From Acidimicrobiia bacterium (GTDB taxonomy: Bacteria; Actinomycetota; Acidimicrobiia; Spongiisociales; SHLN01), in assembly GCA_030623545.1 (NCBI GenBank), contig JAUXLW010000086.1, positions 1 through 6,035 on the forward strand: DNA of 6,035 bases. The letters are read 5' to 3'. The notes beneath the pieces were generated by a model. That model saw nothing but the letters and a program-made list of their open reading frames with translations. It was not told the origin of the DNA and searched no databases. The translations under genes and the position numbers were made by a program. Below are positions 1-5,709 of this stretch, piece by piece (the first letter of the stretch is position 1; each line of letters starts with the position of its first letter).

Positions 1-1
1 G

Positions 2-583
2 GTCCTGGTCATCATGCTCGATCCCTCCTCTCTACAGACCGTCGATGCCATGGAGCAACATTCAGTCCTGGTTCACGAGCTTGTCAAGCATTCTTCCGAT
101 CTGGCCGCCAGGACCAGGTTGGTGATGGTGAGCAAGACCGACCTCGATGAGGTCGGCGAGCTGCTGCCCGAGTTGGAAGATGCGGCCGCAGCAGCCGGCT
201 TTCAGCTCTATCCGGTTTCCGGTGTCACCGGCGACGGCGTGAAGCCGCTCTTGAGCGCGATTCTCGAGGCGGTGGCAGTCGACCGGCGTGAGGCGCCGGA
301 TCGACTCGGATATGTTCTGCATCGCCCGGTGGATGACGGGTTCGCGGTTGTCCGCGATGGCGACACCTGGGTGTTGAGTGGACGGGCGGCCGAAAGAGCA
401 GTGAACCTCGACGATCTGGCGTCCTCGCAGGCCCTCGACTTCGTAGCCTCGCGCTTGGCCGGCGCCGGCATAATCCGGGCGCTCGAGGAGGCTGGAGCCG
501 TGACCGGCGATGATGTGCGCATCGGCGAATTGTTGTTCGAGTTTTATCCCGTTCAGGATGAGTTGGAGGATGAGGTCGAGTGA
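2..583 (+). CDS. obg: Obg-family GTPase, C-terminal part (5' end outside window)
   Basis: This is the 3' part of a GTPase of the Obg/CgtA family, a ribosome-associated protein involved in 50S subunit maturation and growth or stress control. The frame is open from base 2, so the Obg fold, the P-loop and the G2/G3 motifs lie upstream; the ATG at 14 is internal, not the start. Visible are the strand after G3 (VLVIMLD), a G4 motif in variant form, SKTD (131-142) where NKxD is usual, and a G5-like VSGVTGDG. After a short linker comes the OCT domain that gives Obg its name, from about DGFAVVRDGDTW through GDDVRIGELLFEFYP, followed by an acidic tail. Its stop codon overlaps the proB start by 4 bases, so the two genes are probably translationally coupled. 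The family call is firm because G-domain end and OCT domain occur in the right order next to proB. Confidence 0.93.
   Translation, partial: VLVIMLDPSSLQTVDAMEQHSVLVHELVKHSSDLAARTRLVMVSKTDLDEVGELLPELEDAAAAAGFQLYPVSGVTGDGVKPLLSAILEAVAVDRREAPDRLGYVLHRPVDDGFAVVRDGDTWVLSGRAAERAVNLDDLASSQALDFVASRLAGAGIIRALEEAGAVTGDDVRIGELLFEFYPVQDELEDEVE
565..569 (+). promoter_or_regulatory. Shine-Dalgarno for proB (GGAGG)
   Basis: GGAGG lies inside the end of the Obg gene, 10 bases before the GTG at 580. It supports that GTG, whose last two bases are shared with the Obg stop codon, as the true proB start. Confidence 0.65.
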
Positions 584-1686
584 GGTATCGACTAGAACCG
601 GGAACGCCGGTGGTGGTGAAAGTGGGCTCTTCGAGTCTGGCGGCCGTGGGAGGTGGCCTCGATTCCGAAGCGATAGGCCGCGTTGTCCAGCAGGTGGCGA
701 ACCTTTGGAGCGCGGGATACCCAACCGCCCTCGTTAGCTCGGGAGCGGTGGCAGCCGGGATACCGGTGCTCGGGACGACTCCAACCGACCTGGCAGGGTT
801 CCAGGTAGCAGCGGCAGTGGGGCAGAGCCGGCTCATGGAACGCTACATTGCCCACTTCGAGCGATCGGGTTTAATCGCAGGTCAGGTCCTGTTGACTAAG
901 GATGTCTTGGCCAACCGCCAGCAATACCTCACCGCCAGGGAAACCCTGTCGCGGATGTTGGAGCTGGGAGTGGTACCGGTTGTGAACGAGAACGACAGCG
1001 TCGGGGTGGAAGAGTTGCGCTTTGGCGACAACGATCGCTTGGCTGCCGTAGTCTCCCATCTGGCCGGAGCCGGAATGTTGGTGGTCCTCACCGACACACC
1101 CGGGCTATTTTCGGGTGACCCCCGATTCGATGATGAGGCCCGCCTGATCACAGCAGTGCGCCACAACGATGAGATTCTCGACGAGGTTATCCGCGGTGCG
1201 CCCGGTCCGCTTGGATCGGGGGGAGCCGCCACCAAAGTGGCCGCGGCTCGCATCGCCGCCTGGTCGGGCATTCCGACGGTGATTGCCGACTCGCGAGAGC
1301 CGGACGTTGGTCTCCAGGCTGTCTCCGGTGCCGGGGTGGGGACGTGGATTGATCCTCAGGAATCGAGTCTGCCGGCTCGCAAGCTGTGGATCGCTTTTGG
1401 CCAGCCGTCCGAGGGCACCATCGAGGTTGACGACGGGGCGGTGACGGCTTTGGTATCCGGGGGTAAGTCACTGCTTGCGGTTGGTGTCAAGTCGTTGGCC
1501 GGAGATTTCGCCGAGGGAGCTGCGGTCGAAGTGAAGGATGCGCGGGGTTCGCTCATCGGCAAGGGCCTGGTGCGAGTCTCCGCCCAGAAGTTGGCGGAGG
1601 TGGTGGGCCGGCACAGCTCTGAGGTGGGTGGTGAGGTAATTCACCGTGACGACCTCGTCATCCTGGTGGATTCGTCTGGTGGATGA
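580..1686 (+). CDS. proB: Glutamate 5-kinase (ProB) with C-terminal PUA domain
   Basis: ProB phosphorylates L-glutamate with ATP to L-glutamyl-5-phosphate, the committed step of proline synthesis, in the cytoplasm. The 368-residue length is close to E. coli ProB (367). Residues 1 to about 260 form the amino-acid-kinase domain: VVVKVGSSSL (phosphate-binding Lys14), VSSGAVAAG (Ser54), LLTKDVL and QQYLTAR, NENDSV (136-141, substrate-binding Asn136 and Asp139), FGDNDRLAA (Asn151, Asp152), LTDTPGLFSGDPR (nucleotide side) and GSGGAATK (212-219, Lys219). Residues from about 266 (RKLWIAFG) to the end match the PUA domain. The GTG start overlaps the Obg stop (GTGA) and is preceded by GGAGG. All catalytic residues I can place from the E. 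coli enzyme are present, so it should be active. ProB is normally feedback-inhibited by proline at this domain. It is separated from proA by 59 bases with a likely promoter. Confidence 0.96.
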   Translation: MRYRLEPGTPVVVKVGSSSLAAVGGGLDSEAIGRVVQQVANLWSAGYPTALVSSGAVAAGIPVLGTTPTDLAGFQVAAAVGQSRLMERYIAHFERSGLIAGQVLLTKDVLANRQQYLTARETLSRMLELGVVPVVNENDSVGVEELRFGDNDRLAAVVSHLAGAGMLVVLTDTPGLFSGDPRFDDEARLITAVRHNDEILDEVIRGAPGPLGSGGAATKVAAARIAAWSGIPTVIADSREPDVGLQAVSGAGVGTWIDPQESSLPARKLWIAFGQPSEGTIEVDDGAVTALVSGGKSLLAVGVKSLAGDFAEGAAVEVKDARGSLIGKGLVRVSAQKLAEVVGRHSSEVGGEVIHRDDLVILVDSSGG

Positions 1687-1733
1687 GCGTGATGTGGGGG
1701 TGCTGCGGGCCGTGCCGAAACAGCCGCTTTCTG

Positions 1734-1739
1734 TAAACT
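1734..1739 (+). promoter_or_regulatory. Probable -10 element for a leaderless proA transcript (TAAACT)
   Basis: TAAACT fits the actinobacterial -10 pattern TAnnnT and ends exactly 6 bases before the proA ATG, which would place transcription initiation at or next to the A of the start codon. No Shine-Dalgarno is present in the bases before the ATG (GGCCCG), as expected for a leaderless mRNA. No convincing -35 box is seen 16-18 bases upstream, which is common for such promoters. The short gap 1687-1745 shows no clear terminator hairpin, so read-through from proB may also occur. Confidence 0.5.
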
Positions 1740-1745
1740 GGCCCG

Positions 1746-2984
1746 ATGATTGAGAAGATTGGTCGACAAGCCCGCGAGGCCGCCCGTGTTGTCGCTACCG
1801 CGTCAACGGCGACAAAGAACGACGCTCTAGAAGCTATGGCAGCCTCTCTGGAGGCTTCGGCGGAGGAGATCCTGGCGGCCAACGCTGGTGACGTGGCCCA
1901 GGCCCAAACATTGGAGATTGGCGACGCCCTGATGGATCGCCTGACCCTGACAGATGCCCGCCTCGCATCAATGGCCGCCGGGCTGAGGAAAGTGGCGGGG
2001 CTTCCAGATCCGATCGGTGTCGCCACCGGCGGCTGGACGATGCCGAACGGCATTCGGGTGCAGCGCGTACGTTCTCCGCTCGGAGTCGTTGCCGTGATTT
2101 ACGAAGCTCGGCCCAACGTCACTGCCGACGCCGGAGGCCTGGCCTTCAAGGCAGGCAACGCAGCCATTCTCCGCGGCTCGTCATATGCCCTTGGCTCGAA
2201 TCAGGCTGTCGCGGCGGCCCTCCGCTCTGGTCTGGCATCGGCCGGCCTCCCGGCCGATGCCATCCAGCTTCTCGAGGACACGTCGCGTGAGGCGGCCGCC
2301 GAGCTAATGCAGGCCACTGAGTGGGTGGATCTGTTGGTTCCGCGTGGTGGCCCTGGCCTCATCCAGGCGATGATCGACAATGCGACGGTGCCGTATGTGA
2401 TCGATGGGGCGGGCAACTGCCACGTTTACGTAGACGAGGCAGCCGATCTCGAAAAGGCCAGGGCGATCACCGTCAACGCCAAGATCTCCCGGCCTGCTGT
2501 GTGCAACGCCGCCGAGTCTCTGCTGGTGCATGAGGCGGTGGCTGCCAAGTTCATTCCCGAGGTGGCTGCCGAGCTCATCGAGAACGGAGTCGAGCTACGA
2601 GGTGACGAGCTGACTCAGGAGCTTGTCCCACAGGCCGGCAAGGCCAGCGACGAGGACTACGGGACGGAGTTCCACGACCTCATCATGTCCATCAAAGTGG
2701 TGCCCTCGGTGGCGGCTGCCGTCGACCACATTCTCGAATACGGCAGCGGACATACCGACGCCATCGTCTCGGAGGACTATGGAGCAATAGACACCTTCGT
2801 GCGTGGTGTCGATTCGGCCGTGACCATGGTCAACGCCTCAACCCGCTTCACCGACGGCGAAGAGTTCGGTTTCGGAGCCGAGATCGGAATTTCAACTCAG
2901 AAGCTCCATGTTCGGGGACCGATGGGTCTGGAAGCCCTGACGTGCGAGCGGTACGTGCTGTACGGCACGGGCCAGGTTCGTTGA
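1746..2984 (+). CDS. proA: Glutamate-5-semialdehyde dehydrogenase (gamma-glutamyl phosphate reductase, ProA)
   Basis: ProA reduces L-glutamyl-5-phosphate with NADPH to L-glutamate-5-semialdehyde, which cyclises to pyrroline-5-carboxylate, the precursor that ProC turns into proline. At 412 residues it is near the usual length (E. coli 417) and shows the full aldehyde-dehydrogenase-like fold: the PLGVVAVIYEARPNVT segment, ILRGSSYALGSN around residue 143 (cofactor side), VPRGGPGLI, VIDGAGNCHVYVD, and the catalytic cysteine in AVCNAAESLLVH (Cys253). The C-terminal half has SGHTDAIV (His336), VNASTRFTDG (Asn363) and FGFGAEIGIS, all family hallmarks. The ATG at 1746 has no Shine-Dalgarno, in line with leaderless initiation. 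The stop codon overlaps the TTG of the AAA ATPase gene by 4 bases, so the downstream pair probably depends on translation of proA. Nothing suggests damage. Confidence 0.96.
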   Translation: MIEKIGRQAREAARVVATASTATKNDALEAMAASLEASAEEILAANAGDVAQAQTLEIGDALMDRLTLTDARLASMAAGLRKVAGLPDPIGVATGGWTMPNGIRVQRVRSPLGVVAVIYEARPNVTADAGGLAFKAGNAAILRGSSYALGSNQAVAAALRSGLASAGLPADAIQLLEDTSREAAAELMQATEWVDLLVPRGGPGLIQAMIDNATVPYVIDGAGNCHVYVDEAADLEKARAITVNAKISRPAVCNAAESLLVHEAVAAKFIPEVAAELIENGVELRGDELTQELVPQAGKASDEDYGTEFHDLIMSIKVVPSVAAAVDHILEYGSGHTDAIVSEDYGAIDTFVRGVDSAVTMVNASTRFTDGEEFGFGAEIGISTQKLHVRGPMGLEALTCERYVLYGTGQVR

Positions 2985-3829
2985 CCACTTTTGCATCTCC
3001 TGCAGAGGTTGCCGATGCCCTGAAAGGGGCAGGCTATCTGTCGACCGATCGAATCAGCCAGGTTGTCTTCCTGGCAGAACGGCTCGAGAAGCCGGTGCTT
3101 GTCGAAGGTCCGGCGGGGGTCGGCAAGACTGAGCTCGCCAAGGCACTGGCGGCGATTCATGAGCGACGCCTGATCCGCTTGCAGTGCTACGAGGGACTTG
3201 ACGAATCAAAGGCCCTCTATGAGTGGAACTATCGCAAACAGCTCCTGCGGCTCCAGGCCGACACCGGCGACTGGGATACGGTCGAAGGCGACATCTTCAC
3301 TGAACCGTTCCTTCTGGAGCGTCCGCTGCTGGAGGCGCTGCGGTCGGCCGAACCGGTGATCTTGCTCATCGACGAAGTAGACCGGGTGGAGATAGAGACT
3401 GAGGCGCTGCTGCTGGAGGTCCTGGCCGACTTTCAAGCCTCGATCCCCGAGCTGGGCACCATCGTCGCCCAGTCGCAGCCGCTTGTGGTGCTCACCTCCA
3501 ACAACACCCGCGAGTTGTCCGATGCCCTCAAGCGCCGCTGTCTGTTTCTCTACATCGACTATCCCGATGTCGAAAGAGAGCGAGAGATTCTCCTCACCCG
3601 CGTCCCCGAGCTTCCCCAGCGCCTCGCCGAGCAAATCGCCGGAGTGGTGCGCCATATCCGCAGCCTGCCTCTGCGGAAGCCGCCTTCGGTCAGCGAATCG
3701 ATTGATTGGGCGCGGACGCTGTTGGCTCTTGGCATCGACGAGGTCAACGAAGGCGTGACGGTTGACACTCTCAATGTTTTGCTGAAGTACCAGGCCGATC
3801 TCGACAAGGTTGCCGGCGACCTCTCATGA
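2981..3829 (+). CDS. MoxR/CoxD-like AAA+ ATPase
   Basis: This is a 282-residue single-domain AAA+ ATPase of the MoxR type, closest in pattern to CoxD. These proteins form hexameric rings and use ATP to remodel or insert cofactors into client enzymes together with a VWA partner. After the typical N-terminal helix (ALKGAGYLSTDRISQVVFLAERLEKP) come Walker A GPAGVGKT (43-50, Lys49), YEWNYRKQLLRLQ (a CoxD-like stretch), GDIFTEPFLLERPLLEAL, Walker B ILLIDEVDR (Asp131, Glu132), sensor-1 LTSNNTREL (Asn174/Asn175), and the arginine pair in LKRRC (Arg185/Arg186). I chose TTG 2981 because it overlaps the proA stop (TTGA) and begins just before the conserved N-terminus. A GTG at 2942 would add 13 Arg/Val-rich residues encoded inside proA and seems less likely. 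The VWA gene follows with another 4-base overlap. No CO-dehydrogenase genes are present, so I do not assign coxD. The family is certain; the client is unknown. Confidence 0.92.
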   Translation: MTTFASPAEVADALKGAGYLSTDRISQVVFLAERLEKPVLVEGPAGVGKTELAKALAAIHERRLIRLQCYEGLDESKALYEWNYRKQLLRLQADTGDWDTVEGDIFTEPFLLERPLLEALRSAEPVILLIDEVDRVEIETEALLLEVLADFQASIPELGTIVAQSQPLVVLTSNNTRELSDALKRRCLFLYIDYPDVEREREILLTRVPELPQRLAEQIAGVVRHIRSLPLRKPPSVSESIDWARTLLALGIDEVNEGVTVDTLNVLLKYQADLDKVAGDLS

Positions 3830-5244
3830 TCGGGGTTCTCACCCTTTTTGTCGGTGAGCTCCGCCAGGTGGGGATACCGGTTTCGATGGTGGAATCAATC
3901 GACGCCGCCCGGGCCGTGGAGCATGTCCCGCTCGAGGACCGCCAGGCCCTCCGACATTCGCTGGCAGCGTGCCTGGTGAAGAACTCGCATCACCTCGATG
4001 CATTCGACGCGGCCTTTGACGCTTTCTTTTCGGTTCGCGTTGGGGATGACTCTCAGGCCGACGGCAAACCGGCGGCGGGCCCACAGTTACCGGGTAGCGG
4101 AGGGGGAGAGGGTGAGGTTGACATTGCCAAGCTCGTCGATGGACTGCTTGGTGCATTGGCCGCCGGGGAATGGGGCAGCGTTCGGCTGATCGCCCGGCAA
4201 TCGGTGGGTCTTTTGGCCGGTATGGCGCCAGGACGCCCGGTGGGGGGCCGCTATTACCGCTATCGGGTGCTGAGCCGCCTTGGTGTAGAAGGCTTTCTCG
4301 ATCGACTGATGGAACAGCATCCTGAGGCATCAGGCCTCGATCGTCGACTGCTCGAAGACGAGTATCGACAACGGATCACCCGATTCGAGGATGCAGTCGG
4401 GGACGAAATCCAACGCCGGCTGGTGGATGATCGGGGTCCCGAAGCGGTTGCCCGGACCACTCGCCACAAGCTGCTGGAGGATATCGACCTGGCCCATGCC
4501 GGCCGGGCTGAGATCGACCGTATGGAACGAGTGATCCAGCCCCTGGCCCGCAAGCTGGCTTCACGTCTCGCTCAGCGCAGGCGTCACCTTCGGCGGGGCC
4601 GCCTCGATGTGCGGAGTACGGTGCGACGCTCCCTTTCCACCGGAGGATCGTTTGCTGAGCCCCGCTTTCGCACTCCGAAGATCTCCAAGCCTGAGATCGT
4701 CTTGCTATGCGACATCAGTGGATCAGTGGCGGCTTTCGCCCATTTCACCATGCAGCTCACCTATGCAATGTCCAGTCAGTTTTCCAAGGTGCGAGCCTTT
4801 GCCTTTATCGATGGGGTCGACGAGGTGACCGGATTTTTCGCCCCGGGAGTGGATTTCCACGAGTCGATTGTGCGGATAAGCCGGGAAGCGAACGTGGTCC
4901 ACTTCGACGGGCACAGCGACTACGGAAACGTCTTCGAGCGCTTCTGGGAGCGATATTCCGAAAGCTTGACTCCGCGCAGCAACCTCATCATCACGGGCGA
5001 CGCTCGCACCAACTACCGGCCGGCTGGTGTCGAGGTGCTGGACAAGATGGCCGACCGGGCGCGGGCCACCTACTGGCTAAATCCGGAGCCGACCCGTTTC
5101 TGGAACACCGGCGATTCAGTTATGCATGAGTATCTCGATCTATGCGACGGAGTCTTCGAGGTGAGAACCCTGCGCCAACTGGAGCACTTCATCGAGGAGC
5201 TCTCGATCGCCAGCACAGTTCACTCAACGAGGGTAAAGATCTGA
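3826..5244 (+). CDS. CoxE-like VWA-domain protein, partner of the AAA ATPase
   Basis: This 472-residue cytoplasmic protein has no signal peptide or membrane segment. Residues 1 to about 70 are a helical CoxE-type N-terminus (VGELRQVGIPVSM, then ALRHSLAACLVKN). Residues 71-97 are a Gly/Pro/Asp-rich linker. A helical, charged middle region follows, and then a strongly basic stretch at 242-268 (LAQRRRHLRRGRLDV) that precedes the VWA domain in this family. The VWA domain begins at KPEIVLLCDISGS with the metal-binding MIDAS motif Asp296-x-Ser298-x-Ser300. The later metal-site positions are probably Ser364-Asp365 in FDGHSDYGN and Asp392 in ITGDARTNY. It ends with YWLNPEP (417-422) and a C-terminal helix. 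The ATG overlaps the ATPase stop (ATGA), which indicates coupled synthesis. In known systems the VWA protein binds client and ATPase. Here the client is unknown, so calling it the CO-dehydrogenase maturation factor CoxE would overreach. Confidence 0.9.
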   Translation: MIGVLTLFVGELRQVGIPVSMVESIDAARAVEHVPLEDRQALRHSLAACLVKNSHHLDAFDAAFDAFFSVRVGDDSQADGKPAAGPQLPGSGGGEGEVDIAKLVDGLLGALAAGEWGSVRLIARQSVGLLAGMAPGRPVGGRYYRYRVLSRLGVEGFLDRLMEQHPEASGLDRRLLEDEYRQRITRFEDAVGDEIQRRLVDDRGPEAVARTTRHKLLEDIDLAHAGRAEIDRMERVIQPLARKLASRLAQRRRHLRRGRLDVRSTVRRSLSTGGSFAEPRFRTPKISKPEIVLLCDISGSVAAFAHFTMQLTYAMSSQFSKVRAFAFIDGVDEVTGFFAPGVDFHESIVRISREANVVHFDGHSDYGNVFERFWERYSESLTPRSNLIITGDARTNYRPAGVEVLDKMADRARATYWLNPEPTRFWNTGDSVMHEYLDLCDGVFEVRTLRQLEHFIEELSIASTVHSTRVKI

Positions 5245-5286
5245 TCTCAGCGGTCGATAGATATTTACAGCCCACCAGGAGCAAAC
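5245..5286 (+). promoter_or_regulatory. Short AT-rich leader of the response regulator with Shine-Dalgarno AGGAG
   Basis: This 42-base gap holds a local AT-rich patch (GATAGATATTTACA, 5256-5269), which could be a promoter -10 region, although no good TAnnnT hexamer with a -35 box can be picked. AGGAG at 5277-5281 lies 5 bases before the GTG at 5287 and is the clearest ribosome-binding site in the window. It decides the start of the response regulator. The contrast with the overlapping starts upstream suggests independent translation of this gene. Confidence 0.45.
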
Positions 5287-5664
5287 GTGCCCAGTCGCAT
5301 TCTGGTCGTAGAAGACTCACCCGTTATCCAACGTCTCATTGGGATGACCCTCAAGCCGGCGGGCTATGAGGTGGAGTTCTGTGGTTCCGGCACGGATGGG
5401 TTGGATCGAGCCCGGGCTAGTCGCCCGGATCTGCTGATCCTCGACATCGGGCTTCCCGGGATGGACGGCTGGGAAGTCCTCGAAGCATTGCGTGCAGACG
5501 AAGAGACGAGGAACATGCCTGTGATGGTCTTGACGGCTCACGGCCGTGCCAGCGTCCAGGACCAGGCCGACCTCAAGGGCGCCAACCTTGCCCTCTCCAA
5601 GCCCTTCGATCCCTCCGATTTCAGGGACGCGGTTGCATTGCTGACGCAAGCACAAGCTGCGTAG
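5287..5664 (+). CDS. Single-domain response regulator (stand-alone receiver domain)
   Basis: This is a complete CheY/Spo0F-like receiver domain of 125 residues with no output domain. It accepts a phosphoryl group from a histidine kinase or a phosphotransfer protein and acts by protein-protein contact. The catalytic set is intact: acidic pair Glu9-Asp10 in LVVEDSP, phospho-acceptor Asp53 in LLILDIGLPGMDGWE, Thr83 in VMVLTAHG, and Lys105-Pro106 in LSKPFD. Position 103-107 reads LSKPF, as in many family members. The GTG start is fixed by AGGAG five bases upstream and by the reading frame beginning right before the first beta strand. No kinase or phosphotransfer gene is in the window, so the input is unknown. 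Whether it is linked to the AAA/VWA pair 42 bases upstream cannot be told from sequence; it may be co-transcribed. Confidence 0.93.
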   Translation: MPSRILVVEDSPVIQRLIGMTLKPAGYEVEFCGSGTDGLDRARASRPDLLILDIGLPGMDGWEVLEALRADEETRNMPVMVLTAHGRASVQDQADLKGANLALSKPFDPSDFRDAVALLTQAQAA

Positions 5665-5694
5665 CACAAGCCACTAGCCAGCTCCCTCAGTTTT
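5655..5694 (+). terminator. Imperfect dyad with T-tract at the end of the response regulator gene (weak terminator candidate)
   Basis: AGCTG (5655-5659) and TAG (5662-5664) can pair with CTA (5674-5676) and CAGCT (5679-5683), leaving a two-base internal mismatch and a 9-base loop. The T-run TTTT (5691-5694) follows after a short spacer. The stem is short, interrupted and overlaps the stop codon, so it may be only a chance dyad. It sits at the expected place between the response regulator and a gene that seems to have its own promoter. Confidence 0.22.
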
Positions 5695-5697
5695 CCA

Positions 5698-5703
5698 TAT
5701 GGT
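5698..5703 (+). promoter_or_regulatory. Possible -10 element for a leaderless M23-gene transcript (TATGGT)
   Basis: TATGGT fits TAnnnT and ends 6 bases before the GTG at 5710, the same spacing seen in front of proA. No Shine-Dalgarno precedes that GTG. No -35 box is evident. A six-base degenerate motif can occur by chance, so this is tentative. Confidence 0.3.
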
Positions 5704-5709
5704 GCCTTG

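Noticed and set aside
62..724. Long reverse-strand open frame (220 codons) opposite the Obg end and the proB start
   Set aside because: It lies opposite two genes with clear family motifs, its product resembles no family I recognise, and long antisense frames are expected at this GC content.
3206..3655. Reverse-strand open frame of 149 codons inside the AAA ATPase gene
   Set aside because: The plus strand encodes Walker A/B and sensor motifs throughout; the reverse frame has low-complexity composition and no start context.
3839..4330. Reverse-strand open frame of 163 codons opposite the VWA gene
   Set aside because: It is Pro/Arg-rich, as expected from the complement of a high-GC gene, and has no recognisable domain.
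2981..5244. Naming the pair coxD and coxE, CO-dehydrogenase maturation factors
   Set aside because: No coxS, coxL, coxM, coxF or coxG genes are in the window, and similar pairs occur next to proA in organisms in an unrelated context. Family level only is supported.
5142..5369. Plus-strand open frame of 75 codons spanning the VWA end and the response regulator start
   Set aside because: It overlaps two well-supported genes in another frame and its translation shows no domain.
5699..5703. ATG at 5699 as the start of the last gene
   Set aside because: It is in a different frame from the LytM-type domain; that frame gives a Trp/Cys/Arg-rich product and closes at a stop codon.
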